NCBI GenBank assembly: GCA_900466875.1
Contig: UBNQ01000001.1
Span: 1-52,588 of the forward strand
Direction: 5' to 3'
From: Hyphomicrobiales bacterium
GTDB taxonomy: Bacteria > Pseudomonadota > Alphaproteobacteria > Rhizobiales > Rhizobiaceae
DNA: 52,588 bases
Within the stretch, counting starts at the first letter, position 1; each line of letters opens with the position of its first letter. Under the pieces are notes generated by a model. That model was not told the DNA's origin and ran no database searches. It saw nothing but the letters and a program-made list of their open reading frames with translations. Below, piece by piece: positions 8,865 through 17,331 of the stretch. The position numbers and the translations under genes are program-made.

Positions 8865-9341
8865 ATGTTGGACCGCATACAGGCCTTTCTCCATACCCTG
8901 ACTTCCCATGACGACAAGGAATTCGCCCCGGACGATCCGAGGGTCGCTTTCGTTGCGCTCTGTTTCCAGGTCATGGAGGCCGACGGCGCCGTCTCCAAAA
9001 AGGAACAGCAAAAATTCCGCCAGCTTATCCGCGAACGCTACGATCTGAGCGAAGACAGGCTGAAGGCCCTGATCGAGGCCGGACATGAGGCGGGCCATGA
9101 AGCGGTTGACTATTACCGTTTCACGTCCGATCTAAGACGTCATCTCGTCAATGAAGACGACCGGGTCGAACTTCTCGGCATTCTCTGGGACATCGTTTAT
9201 GCCGATGGCCAAAGGAGCGAGATCGAGGATCATGTGATTTGGAGGATCGCGGATCTTCTCGGCGTGTCGTCACGGGACCGCGTGCTGCAGCGCCAGGAGG
9301 CCGCGGCGCGCCTTGCGGAAGAAAACACGGGAGGAGAGTAA
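8865..9341 (+). CDS. TerB-like (DjlA/TerB fold) protein
   Basis: The 158-residue helical protein fits the tellurite-resistance TerB family (PF05099). Acidic EADGAVSKKEQQKF and YADGQRSEIEDHVIWRIADLLGV repeats show the paired-helix pattern with conserved Asp/Glu that can bind metal. A tellurite phenotype cannot be inferred: single TerB-domain proteins are common without a ter operon, and none is seen here. The start is uncertain. ATG 8865 has AAGG seven bases upstream, and ATG 8847 is in frame. It follows hemY by about 24 bp and precedes the amidotransferase gene by 10 bp, so it is probably transcribed with the hem genes. Confidence 0.8.
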   Translation: MLDRIQAFLHTLTSHDDKEFAPDDPRVAFVALCFQVMEADGAVSKKEQQKFRQLIRERYDLSEDRLKALIEAGHEAGHEAVDYYRFTSDLRRHLVNEDDRVELLGILWDIVYADGQRSEIEDHVIWRIADLLGVSSRDRVLQRQEAAARLAEENTGGE

Positions 9342-9351
9342 GGACCAACCG

Positions 9352-10134
9352 ATGCTCGTTCTGCCTCCTCGAACAACAGACCACCTCCCCGTCCTCGTCA
9401 TCCTCCACCAGGAGCGGTCATCGTCCGGACGGGTTGGCCAGATGCTTCTTGAAAAGGGTTTCCCGCTCGATATCCGCCGGCCAGTTCTGGGCGAGGCACT
9501 GCCCGAGACCCTTTCCGGCCATTCCGGCGCCGTCATCTTCGGTGGCCCGATGAGCGCCAACGATCCCGATCCCTTCGTCAAACAGGAAATCGACTGGATC
9601 GGCGTGCCGCTGAAGGAAAACAAGCCCTATCTCGGCATCTGCCTCGGCGCCCAGATGATGGTGCGCCATCTCGGCGGCAAGGTCGGCGCCAAGCAGGGAG
9701 AGATCACCGAGATCGGCTGGTACCCCTTGCGCCCCACCGAGCATGGCCGGCTGCTGATGCAATGGCCGAAGATGGTCTATCACTTTCACCGCGAAGGCTT
9801 TGACGTGCCGCGCGGCGTCAAACTTCTGGCGGAAGGTGATGCCTATCCCAACCAGGCGATCCGTTATGGCGACAATGCCTGGGGCGTGCAGTTCCACGCG
9901 GAACTGACGCGGGCGATGATGCAGCGTTGGGTCGTGCACGGCGCCGAGCGTTTCACCATGCCGAACGCCCAGCAGGGCAGCCAGCATCTGGAAGGTCGCA
10001 TGATGTTCGACGCGCCGCTCAAGGCCTGGCTGTCGGAATTTCTCGATCTCGTCTTCCTGAAAAAGCAGGCAGATACGGCATCTTCCCTGCGCTATGGCGC
10101 ATCGATGCCTGCGACGGAAATGGCGCAGAGCTGA
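9352..10134 (+). CDS. Class I glutamine amidotransferase-like protein
   Basis: This 260-residue protein is a stand-alone class I glutamine amidotransferase of the GMP-synthase-like group. The nucleophile lies in YLGICLGAQMM (C97), and the second catalytic pair is in GVQFHAELT (H182, E184). The early GGPMSANDPDPFVKQE segment is typical of this group. No synthetase domain is fused, so the acceptor of ammonia is unknown. The ATG at 9352 follows a GGAGGAGAGTAAGGA stretch, a good ribosome binding site. It is the last gene of the plus-strand run and converges on the MFS gene at 10148. Confidence 0.88.
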   Translation: MLVLPPRTTDHLPVLVILHQERSSSGRVGQMLLEKGFPLDIRRPVLGEALPETLSGHSGAVIFGGPMSANDPDPFVKQEIDWIGVPLKENKPYLGICLGAQMMVRHLGGKVGAKQGEITEIGWYPLRPTEHGRLLMQWPKMVYHFHREGFDVPRGVKLLAEGDAYPNQAIRYGDNAWGVQFHAELTRAMMQRWVVHGAERFTMPNAQQGSQHLEGRMMFDAPLKAWLSEFLDLVFLKKQADTASSLRYGASMPATEMAQS

Positions 10135-10147
10135 AACGGCTGCCGAA

Positions 10148-11386
10148 TTAATCGCGCTGCGGCGCTTCCAGCGTGTCGATCTTTCGAAGCTTGGAGAAAC
10201 CGAGCGCCCAGATAACGGTAACGGCAAGCGTGCCGACGCCGCCGATGACGACCGCCGGCACGGCACCGATGAAATGCGCCATCGTTCCCGCACGGAACTC
10301 GCCAAGCTCGTTGGAAGCCCCGACAAACACCATGTTGACGGCGTTGACCCGTCCGCGCACCTCGTCCGGTGTCCAGAGCGCAATCAGTGTCTCACGCACA
10401 TAGACGGAGATCATGTCGGCAGCCCCCATGATCATCAGCGAAACGATCGACAGCCAGGGCGTCGAGGAGAGGCCGAATATCAGCGTGCCGAGGCCGAAAA
10501 AGCCGACGCCGACAAACATTGCGGTCCCTGCGTGATGGCGGATCGGGTGAAAAGCGAGCCAGATCGCCACGACGATGGCACCGATCCCCGGCGCGGCACG
10601 TAGCAAGCCGAGACCCCAGGGGCCAAGTTCCAGCACGTCGCGTACAAAGATCGGCATGAGCGCCACCGCTCCGCCGAGAAGGACCGCAAAGAGATCAAGC
10701 GAGATCGCGCCGAGAACCACCTTTTCGCTGAAGATGAAACGGAAACCGGCGAGCAGATGGGCCGCGTCGACCTTGGTCGCCGATGTCCGCTGGGCAGGTT
10801 TCGGGATCATGAAGACGAGAAGCGCCGCAAGCGTCAGCAGCACCAGTGCGACGATATAGGCGGCCGTCGCGTTGACGCCGTAAAGCAGCCCGCCGAAGAC
10901 CGGCCCGAGGATGGATGCGGTCTGCCAGGAGGACGAATTCCAGGCGATCGCATTGGCAAGGTCTTTTTCAGGCACGAGGTTGGGCCCGAGCGACTGGACC
11001 GCCGGCCCCATGAAGGCGCGCTCGATGCCGAACACGACGAGAATGGCGAATACCAGCCAGGGCGTGAATGCGCCGGCAATCGTCAGACCCAGCAGCGCTG
11101 CGGCACATGCGGCGCCGACAACCATGCAGATCGCCATGATCATACGGCGATTATACCGGTCGGCCACCGTCCCCGTAACCAGGATCAGAAGCAGGGACGG
11201 CAGGAACTGGAACAGACCGATCAGCCCGAGATAAAGCGGATTGCGGGTCTCGTCATACATCTGCCAGCCGACCGAGACGCTGATGATCTGGATGGCAAAG
11301 GCGGCGAAGAACCGCGACAGGAAAAAGCGGGTATAGGACGAGTGGCGAAAAGCTGCAAAACGGTCGCCGGAGGCGGGAATGGACAT
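10148..11386 (-). CDS. MFS transporter, EntS-like
   Basis: The protein (412 residues) is a major facilitator with about 12 hydrophobic helices. The cytoplasmic loop motif GTVADRYNRRM after helix 3 and the FGIERAFMGPAVQSL segment place it in the MFS_3/EntS-type exporter group. The substrate is unknown. No siderophore biosynthesis genes are nearby, so an enterobactin role should not be assumed. ATG 11386 gives an MSIPAS start; ATG 11413 adds nine residues and neither has a clear Shine-Dalgarno sequence. It converges with the amidotransferase gene and is divergent from yggT. Confidence 0.88.
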   Translation of the reverse strand: MSIPASGDRFAAFRHSSYTRFFLSRFFAAFAIQIISVSVGWQMYDETRNPLYLGLIGLFQFLPSLLLILVTGTVADRYNRRMIMAICMVVGAACAAALLGLTIAGAFTPWLVFAILVVFGIERAFMGPAVQSLGPNLVPEKDLANAIAWNSSSWQTASILGPVFGGLLYGVNATAAYIVALVLLTLAALLVFMIPKPAQRTSATKVDAAHLLAGFRFIFSEKVVLGAISLDLFAVLLGGAVALMPIFVRDVLELGPWGLGLLRAAPGIGAIVVAIWLAFHPIRHHAGTAMFVGVGFFGLGTLIFGLSSTPWLSIVSLMIMGAADMISVYVRETLIALWTPDEVRGRVNAVNMVFVGASNELGEFRAGTMAHFIGAVPAVVIGGVGTLAVTVIWALGFSKLRKIDTLEAPQRD

Positions 11387-11575
11387 CGCGAGAGACTTTC
11401 GGCGGACCGCCATGAACGAAAACGTGCACAGCCGCTGTTAAACATGCTGAAACTGCGGCGGGTGCAACACTTGCCCGTTAGTTCTCCAATGTCTACATGT
11501 CTGTCAACTTGGAATTTGTGGGCCGACCGCTGCTATCCCGAAGGATAGGGCTTGGCGACAAGATTGGAGACGTGA
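11387..11575. promoter_or_regulatory. Divergent MFS / yggT intergenic region with leader hairpin
   Basis: This stretch separates the MFS exporter from yggT and must hold both promoters. A small perfect hairpin, CTATCC-CGAA-GGATAG (11533-11548), lies about 30 bases before the yggT ATG and would be in its leader. GGAGACGTGA just before 11576 supplies the ribosome binding site. Confidence 0.45.
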
Positions 11576-11866
11576 ATGCTCGCCCTGTTTCAGACCATTG
11601 ACCTGGCCTTGAACCTCTACACCTGGATCCTGATCGCCAGCGCGATTTTCTCCTGGCTCTACGCCTTCAACGTGATCAATTCGAGCAACCGCTTCGTCGA
11701 AGCGATCGGCCGTTTCCTTTACAACGTCACCGAACCGGTGCTGCGCCCGATCCGTCGCATCATGCCGAACCTCGGCGGCATCGACATCTCCCCGATCATC
11801 GTCCTGCTGATCATCTTCTTCCTGCGCTCCTTCATGTGGAACTCGCTGTTCCCGCTCTTCGTGTGA
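11576..11866 (+). CDS. YggT family membrane protein
   Basis: The 96-residue protein has two hydrophobic segments (about residues 5-25 and 70-92) flanking a conserved amphipathic middle, [21 protein letters not shown], followed by IRRIMP. That is the YggT/YlmG pattern. Relatives affect cell division, osmotic tolerance or, in plastids, thylakoid and nucleoid organisation, but the biochemistry is not settled. The stop overlaps the next start as GTGA at 11863-11866, so YggT and the DUF167 protein are translationally coupled, as in many proteobacteria. Confidence 0.92.
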   Translation: MLALFQTIDLALNLYTWILIASAIFSWLYAFNVINSSNRFVEAIGRFLYNVTEPVLRPIRRIMPNLGGIDISPIIVLLIIFFLRSFMWNSLFPLFV

Positions 11867-12171
11867 GTGCGACAAGCGTTCACGCCGATCACATCAGGCT
11901 GAGCATCAAACTCACTCCGAACGGTGGCCGCGACGCGATCGACGGCATGGAGACTGATGCCGAGGGCCATGCGTTTTTGAAAGCTCGTGTCTCTGCGGTG
12001 CCGGAAGACGGCAAGGCCAACAAGGCGCTGATCGCGCTTCTCTCAAAGAAACTGCGCGTTCCGAAAAGCGCGGTGAGCTTCTTCTCCGGCGAAACGGCGC
12101 GCAAAAAAATCCTCCGGATCGAGGGCGACCCGGAGGATTTGAAAGCAAAAATCGAAAGCCTGACGGCCTGA
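11863..12171 (+). CDS. DUF167 (YggU) family protein
   Basis: This 102-residue protein matches DUF167/YggU. It has [18 protein letters not shown], then the [22 protein letters not shown] core, and a C-terminal [13 protein letters not shown]. The family has a small alpha/beta fold and no assigned function. A GTG start at 11863 overlaps the yggT stop by four bases and is favoured. A longer frame from 11836 would overlap yggT further. It converges on ppa with a 16-bp gap. Confidence 0.9.
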   Translation: MSATSVHADHIRLSIKLTPNGGRDAIDGMETDAEGHAFLKARVSAVPEDGKANKALIALLSKKLRVPKSAVSFFSGETARKKILRIEGDPEDLKAKIESLTA

Positions 12172-12187
12172 TTATTTTTGGGCCCGA

Positions 12188-12721
12188 TTACTTCGAGGCC
12201 TTGTAGCGCTCGATCGCTTCGACGATCAGCTTCTTGGCGACGTCGACATCCTGCCAGCCACCGATCTTCACCCACTTGCCGGGTTCCAGATCCTTGTAGT
12301 GCTCGAAGAAGTGCTCGATCTGCTTCAGCGTGATTTCCGGCAGATCGGTGTAGTTCTTGATCTTGTCGTAACGCTGGGTCAGCTTGGGAACCGGAACAGC
12401 CAGGATCTTTTCGTCCTTGCCGCCATCATCTTCCATGATCATCACGCCGATCGGACGAACGTTGATGACGCAACCCGGAACCAGCGGACGGGTGTTGCAG
12501 ATCAACACGTCGCACGGGTCGCCATCTTCGGAAAGCGTGTGCGGGATGAAGCCGTAGTTACCCGGATAGGTCATCGGCGTGTAGAGGAAGCGGTCAACGA
12601 CCAGAGCACCGGCTTCTTTATCCATCTCGTACTTGATCGGCTGGCCGCCGACCGGCACCTCGACGATGACGTTGACGTCTTCAGGCGGATTTTTGCCGAT
12701 GGAAATTGCATCGATACGCAT
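12188..12721 (-). CDS. ppa: Inorganic pyrophosphatase
   Basis: This family I soluble pyrophosphatase hydrolyses PPi to two phosphates, driving biosynthetic reactions. The 177-residue protein shows the signature [10 protein letters not shown] with metal-binding aspartates, [12 protein letters not shown], and [10 protein letters not shown]. The ATG at 12721 is favoured over 12733 because GAGGATCACG precedes it and MRIDAISIG is the usual start. Its own promoter probably lies in the 136 bp upstream. Confidence 0.97.
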   Translation of the reverse strand: MRIDAISIGKNPPEDVNVIVEVPVGGQPIKYEMDKEAGALVVDRFLYTPMTYPGNYGFIPHTLSEDGDPCDVLICNTRPLVPGCVINVRPIGVMIMEDDGGKDEKILAVPVPKLTQRYDKIKNYTDLPEITLKQIEHFFEHYKDLEPGKWVKIGGWQDVDVAKKLIVEAIERYKASK

Positions 12722-12857
12722 CGTGATCCTCAATTAGGTTCAATTCACTGAAGCGTCGATAGCGGGAATCCGGCTCCAAGGCAATAAGCCATTGAATTGA
12801 TGGATGCCGGTCACGCCGGCAGACTGCAGATATACCCCGCTCCGCGACGAGGACGCA

Positions 12858-13367
12858 TCAATTCGGCCAGACGAAGCCGACCTTCTTCAGCTGGGAACCG
12901 CCGAAATCCTCCATCCCCTCGACAGTATCGGCGCCGCCATGACGCCGGAAGAAGCGGATCGCATGCTCGCTGTCTTCCAGGCACCACACGACGAGCCCCC
13001 TGCAGCCGAGCGACGTCAGCAGCTTGCGGCTTTCGCCGAAGAGCCGGCGGCCGAGACCTACACCCTGGAATTCCGGGCGAAGATAGATTTCGTAGACCTC
13101 GCCGTCATAAGGCAGTGCACGGGCGCGATTGAGGCCGACCGTTGCATAACCGGCAATCTCCCCGGCAACCTCGACGACCAGAAGCGTTGCCGGCCCGTCC
13201 GTTGCCCTGCGCCACCATTTTTCACCGCGACGCTCCAGCATCTGGATCAGCGGCTTGTGCGGAATGAGGCCTGAATAGGCCTGCACCCAGCTCTGCCGGT
13301 GTACATCCGAGATGGATCGGGCATCTTGCGGATCGGCCCGCCGAACATCGATAGACAACGTCTTCAT
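12858..13367 (-). CDS. GNAT family N-acetyltransferase
   Basis: The 169-residue product is a GCN5-related acetyltransferase. The acetyl-CoA loop is seen as YLRPEFQGVGLGRRLF, after a VVEVAGEIAGYATVGL strand pair, and the C-terminal GLVVWCLEDSEHAIRFFRRHG fits motif B. The substrate cannot be told from sequence. It stands alone between ppa and typA, upstream of the 13368-13525 gap that probably holds its promoter. Confidence 0.9.
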   Translation of the reverse strand: MKTLSIDVRRADPQDARSISDVHRQSWVQAYSGLIPHKPLIQMLERRGEKWWRRATDGPATLLVVEVAGEIAGYATVGLNRARALPYDGEVYEIYLRPEFQGVGLGRRLFGESRKLLTSLGCRGLVVWCLEDSEHAIRFFRRHGGADTVEGMEDFGGSQLKKVGFVWPN

Positions 13368-13526
13368 AACGCGACTTTAGGTCCTGCAATGAGGGCTCCG
13401 CCATCGGTCATTCATTAACCAGACGGATTGCCCACAGAGTTCTGATGGGGACAATACCAGCCAAGTTAACGCTTTTTTAACCTCCGCCACAAGTCGTGTG
13501 ATTTGCCAGGCACAGAAAAGGGCACA

Positions 13527-13555
13527 GAAAAAAGCCCGGCTTTTGGCCGGGCTTT
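13527..13555 (-). terminator. Rho-independent terminator of typA
   Basis: On the minus strand the stem AAAGCCCGGC / GCCGGGCTTT (10 bp, 5-nt loop) is followed by a run of six T. It lies 22 bp after the typA stop. The rest of the 13368-13577 gap holds no gene; a short direct repeat GGCACAGAAAA-like lies just left of the terminator. Confidence 0.9.
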
Positions 13556-13577
13556 CGAAGCGGGATTTTGAGGCAGC

Positions 13578-15398
13578 TTAGAGAGCAGCCTTCGACTTGT
13601 CGAAGCGCTTGCGGTCGTTGGCGTCGAGATAGATCTTGCGCAGGCGGATCGACTTCGGCGTGACTTCCATCAGCTCGTCGTCCTGGATCCAGGAGAGCGC
13701 GCGGTCGAGCGTCATGCGGATCGGCGGGGTCAGACGAACGGCTTCGTCCTTGCCGGCCGAACGGATGTTCGTCAGCTGCTTGCCCTTCAGAACGTTGACC
13801 TCGAGGTCGTTGTCGCGGGTGTGGATGCCGATGATCATGCCGGCATAGACCTTTTCACCCGGCTCGATGATCATCGGGCCACGATCTTCCAGGTTGAACA
13901 TCGCGTAAGCGACGGCTTCACCGGACTGGTTGGACAACAGAACGCCGTTGGAACGACCAGCGATTTCACCCTTGTAAGGCTGATAGTCGTTGAACAGGCG
14001 GTTCATGATGGCCGTACCGCGCGTGTCGGTCAGAAGTTCCGACTGGTAGCCGATCAGGCCGCGGGTCGGAGCCAGGAACTTCAAGCGGACGCGGCTGCCG
14101 CCCGAAGGACGCAGTTCGGTCATCTCGGCCTTGCGCTCGGACATCTTCTGCACGACGACGCCGGAATGCTCTTCATCGACGTCGATGACGACTTCTTCGA
14201 TCGGCTCCATGGTGACGCCGTTCTCGTCCTTGTGCATGACGACGCGCGGACGCGACACGGCAAGCTCGAAGCCTTCGCGACGCATGGTTTCGATCAGAAC
14301 GGCGAGCTGAAGTTCGCCACGGCCGGACACGTAGAACGAATCCTTGCCTTCGGCTTCTTCGATCTTCAGTGCAACGTTGCCTTCGGCTTCCTTGAACAGA
14401 CGGTCGCGGATGACGCGGCTGGTAACCTTGTCGCCTTCGGTGCCGGCAAGCGGACTGTCGTTGACGATGAAGGACATGGTAACAGTCGGCGGATCGATCG
14501 GCTGTGCGGTCATCGCTTCGTTGACCGACGGATCGCAGAACGTGTCGGCAACGGTGCCCTTGGACAGACCGGCGATGGCAACGATGTCGCCAGCGATTGC
14601 TTCGTCGATAGCGGTACGCTCGATGCCTCGGAATGCGAGGATCTTGGAAATACGGCCGGTTTCAACGGTCTTGCCGTCCTGTGCCAGAACCTTGACGGCC
14701 TGGTTCGGCTTGATCGAGCCGGAAGCGACGCGACCGGTGATGATGCGGCCGAGGAACGGGTTGGCTTCGAGAAGCGTACCGATCATGCGGAACGGACCTT
14801 CTTCAACCTTCGGCTCAGGAACGTGCTTGAGCACGAGATCGAGCAGCGGTGCCAGACCTTCGTCCTTCGGGCCTTCCGGGTTGACGTTCATCCAGCCATC
14901 GCGACCAGAACCGTAAAGGATCGGGAAGTCGAGCTGTTCGTCGGTGGCGTCGAGGTTGGCGAACAGGTCGAAAACTTCGTTGATGACTTCTTCGTGGCGA
15001 CCGTCCGGACGGTCGATCTTGTTGATCGCGACGATCGGGCGAAGGCCGACCTTCAGCGCCTTGCCGACCACGAACTTGGTCTGCGGCATCGGGCCTTCCG
15101 ACGAATCGACCAGAACGATCGCGCCGTCCACCATCGACAGAATGCGCTCGACTTCGCCGCCGAAGTCGGCGTGGCCGGGGGTGTCGACGATGTTGACGCG
15201 AACGCCCTTCCACTCCACCGACGTCGCCTTGGCGAGAATGGTGATGCCGCGTTCCTTTTCGAGATCGTTCGAGTCCATGACGCGTTCTGCAACGCGCTGG
15301 TTCTCGCGGAACGAGCCCGACTGTTTCAGGAGCTCGTCAACGAGCGTCGTTTTGCCATGGTCAACGTGCGCGATGATCGCGATGTTGCGAAGTGCCAT
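13578..15398 (-). CDS. typA: Translational GTPase TypA/BipA
   Basis: TypA is a ribosome-binding GTPase of the EF-G class needed for growth under cold or stress and for 50S assembly. The 606-residue protein shows G1 AHVDHGKTT, G3 VDTPGHADFGGE, G4 NKIDRP, and the C-terminal TypA domains with GRGELQLAVLIE, APTRGLIGYQSE and NVLKGKQLTNIRSAGKDEA. The ATG at 15398 gives the normal MALRNIAIIAHVDHGKT start; a longer frame to 15464 adds 22 unlikely residues. Monocistronic, with a strong terminator. Confidence 0.97.
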   Translation of the reverse strand: MALRNIAIIAHVDHGKTTLVDELLKQSGSFRENQRVAERVMDSNDLEKERGITILAKATSVEWKGVRVNIVDTPGHADFGGEVERILSMVDGAIVLVDSSEGPMPQTKFVVGKALKVGLRPIVAINKIDRPDGRHEEVINEVFDLFANLDATDEQLDFPILYGSGRDGWMNVNPEGPKDEGLAPLLDLVLKHVPEPKVEEGPFRMIGTLLEANPFLGRIITGRVASGSIKPNQAVKVLAQDGKTVETGRISKILAFRGIERTAIDEAIAGDIVAIAGLSKGTVADTFCDPSVNEAMTAQPIDPPTVTMSFIVNDSPLAGTEGDKVTSRVIRDRLFKEAEGNVALKIEEAEGKDSFYVSGRGELQLAVLIETMRREGFELAVSRPRVVMHKDENGVTMEPIEEVVIDVDEEHSGVVVQKMSERKAEMTELRPSGGSRVRLKFLAPTRGLIGYQSELLTDTRGTAIMNRLFNDYQPYKGEIAGRSNGVLLSNQSGEAVAYAMFNLEDRGPMIIEPGEKVYAGMIIGIHTRDNDLEVNVLKGKQLTNIRSAGKDEAVRLTPPIRMTLDRALSWIQDDELMEVTPKSIRLRKIYLDANDRKRFDKSKAAL

Positions 15399-15521
15399 AC
15401 TGGGGTTCTCTGAAGTTGGGGCGCAACAATCACAGGGCCACGCCAATTTCGTTGGCGCGCTCATACCCCGTTTTTTGCAAATGCGAAAGGGGGGCCAAGC
15501 GCAACGGCTTAATCCATGGGT

Positions 15522-17201
15522 CTATTCGGCGACGAGACCACTCCTTCTCAACAATGCAAGCAGGACAAGCGGCAGGAGAGTGGTGATGAGAATGGCGATG
15601 AAAGCCATGGCCATGCCGAGCCCGATCGACCCCTGTTCGAACTGCCTCCAGATGAAGGTGGCGATCGTCTGCATGCCGACCGGCGCGATGACGACGGACG
15701 CCACAAGTTCACGCGAGGCGAGCGCAAAGACAAGCAGCATGGCCGAGGCAAGGCTGGGGAAAACCAGCGGCAAGAGAATGCGGCGGAAGGCAGTGATACC
15801 GGACGCGCCGAACACGCGTGCGGCGGCTTCGAGATTGTCACCGATCTGCTGGAAGGCCGCCGTGGAGTAACGCATCGTCTGAGGCAGCAGGATGCAGCAA
15901 TAGGCAAGCAGCAAAATGAACGGCGTATTGTAGGGCGTTGCCGGCAGCCACGGCATGTTCCAGGCGAGGATCAGGCCGACTGCGACGACGATGCCGGGCA
16001 GCGCATTCGGAATGATCGTCAGGGTATCGATCGCCAGCCGCCCACGGATTTTCGTCTTCACCACAGTATAGGCGGCCGTCACTCCGATGAGACCCGTAAT
16101 CAGCGCCGTGCCGATGCCCAGCGAAAAGCTGTTGGCAAGCGCACCGAGCGCCCCGGCACTGTTCTGGAAGACCTGCAGGAAATTGTCGAAGCTCATATTG
16201 TCGAACGCCAGCCCGCCCGAAATCGTCCGCGACATGGCGGTGGCGAGGATCGACAGAAGCGGCACGCCGGTGGCGAGGAAAGACACGATGATGAACGCCG
16301 CCAATACAGGCCATTTCATCGTCCCGAGCGGCCGCTTGTCCTTCGCGGACGGCTTGCCGTTGACCGTCTGGTAGGAGCGACGCGAAAGAATCCAGCGCTG
16401 TCCGAGGAATGTCACAAGTGACAAGCCCACCAGCAGCAGCGACATGATCGAGGCGCCCGGCAGGTCGATCGGCCAGTCGGAAATGCGAAGATCGATGCCG
16501 GTGACCAGAACCTGGAAACCGGCGCGGCGGCCAAGTGCTGCCGGCGTGCCGTATTCCTCGATCGCCGCGGCAAACACCAGCATCAGGCTGGCAGCAAGGC
16601 CCGGAGCAGACAGGGGAAGCGTGATGCGCCAGAAAGCGCGCGCAGGCGTTGCGCCGAAAACGCGGCCGACATCGGCATACCGCGCACCGACCGCTTCCAC
16701 CGTACGCGACACGGCGAAATAGACGACCGGGAACGTGTTGAACGCCATGACCATGGTCATGCCGGCAAGCGAGAACAGAAAGGGAGAAAGGTTGAAGCCG
16801 AGCAATTGCTGCAGGTAACCCCGCGGCTGCAGCGTCATGATCCAGCCGAGCGTGGCGATATAGGGCGGGATCATGAAGGGCACGAGCAGGAGCACGTCGA
16901 ACAGCGCCGCCCCCGGCACGCGATAAAGTGCGCGAAACACACCGAGCGGCACCGCAACGACCGCTGAAGCCAGCACCACGCAGAAGCCGAGCAGGATCGT
17001 ATTGCCGGCCATGCCGATCAACGCGCCGTCGTTCAGCGTGGCGATGAAGGAAGAAAAAGGCTTGGCGAAAGAACCCTGGCCGAGATCGGGGAAAATGCCC
17101 TGCATCACGACAGCGGCAAACGGGACGGCGACGACCAGAAGCAGTCCCGCAATCGCCAGCCATGCCGCAGGCGCCGGCCCGCCAACGCTTTTTGCCGCCA
17201 T
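15522..17201 (-). CDS. ABC importer permease, fused two-domain (FbpB/PhnU-V type)
   Basis: The 559-residue membrane protein contains two copies of the binding-protein-dependent permease domain in one chain, with about 12 helices. EAA-loop-like segments appear twice (VFGATPARAFWRITLPLSAPGLAAS and VFGASGITAFRRILLPLVFPSLASA regions). Fused permeases are typical of ferric-iron (FbpB/SfuB) and 2-aminoethylphosphonate-type importers. It is the third gene of the operon, separated from the binding-protein gene by 130 bp that include a strong hairpin. The PHO-box promoter upstream of the operon argues for a phosphorus-linked substrate. Confidence 0.88.
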   Translation of the reverse strand: MAAKSVGGPAPAAWLAIAGLLLVVAVPFAAVVMQGIFPDLGQGSFAKPFSSFIATLNDGALIGMAGNTILLGFCVVLASAVVAVPLGVFRALYRVPGAALFDVLLLVPFMIPPYIATLGWIMTLQPRGYLQQLLGFNLSPFLFSLAGMTMVMAFNTFPVVYFAVSRTVEAVGARYADVGRVFGATPARAFWRITLPLSAPGLAASLMLVFAAAIEEYGTPAALGRRAGFQVLVTGIDLRISDWPIDLPGASIMSLLLVGLSLVTFLGQRWILSRRSYQTVNGKPSAKDKRPLGTMKWPVLAAFIIVSFLATGVPLLSILATAMSRTISGGLAFDNMSFDNFLQVFQNSAGALGALANSFSLGIGTALITGLIGVTAAYTVVKTKIRGRLAIDTLTIIPNALPGIVVAVGLILAWNMPWLPATPYNTPFILLLAYCCILLPQTMRYSTAAFQQIGDNLEAAARVFGASGITAFRRILLPLVFPSLASAMLLVFALASRELVASVVIAPVGMQTIATFIWRQFEQGSIGLGMAMAFIAILITTLLPLVLLALLRRSGLVAE

Positions 17202-17288
17202 GCTTCAGTCCTTCATGTACTGCCGCAGCATTCTTCAAGCCATGGGATTGGATGACCTGAAAAATGATGCGCGACGTTCAAAACGAAA

Positions 17289-17322
17289 CGGCGTCGCCTG
17301 CTCCGGGGAACAGGCGACGCCG
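17289..17322 (-). promoter_or_regulatory. Intercistronic hairpin behind the binding-protein gene
   Basis: A perfect 12-bp stem, CGGCGTCGCCTG / CAGGCGACGCCG with a 10-nt loop, starts 10 bp after the binding-protein stop. The downstream T-content (TTTCGTTTT) is weak, so it may be a partial terminator or an mRNA-stabilising element. Either would leave more binding-protein than permease mRNA. Confidence 0.75.
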
Positions 17323-17331
17323 CAGGGAAAA

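Noticed and set aside
8865..9341. A tellurite-resistance operon at the TerB-like gene
   Set aside because: No terC, terD, terE or terZ genes are nearby, and isolated TerB domains are widespread without such a role.
10148..11386. Siderophore export by the EntS-like MFS protein
   Set aside because: No siderophore synthesis or receptor gene is present in the window, so the family name alone is not enough.
13821..15413. 530-residue open frame on the plus strand opposite typA
   Set aside because: It is an antisense shadow of a highly conserved GTPase, with no recognisable domains.
15838..17238. 466-residue open frame overlapping the permease gene in another frame
   Set aside because: Arg/Ala/His-rich text without hydrophobic segments; the 559-residue permease is the real product.
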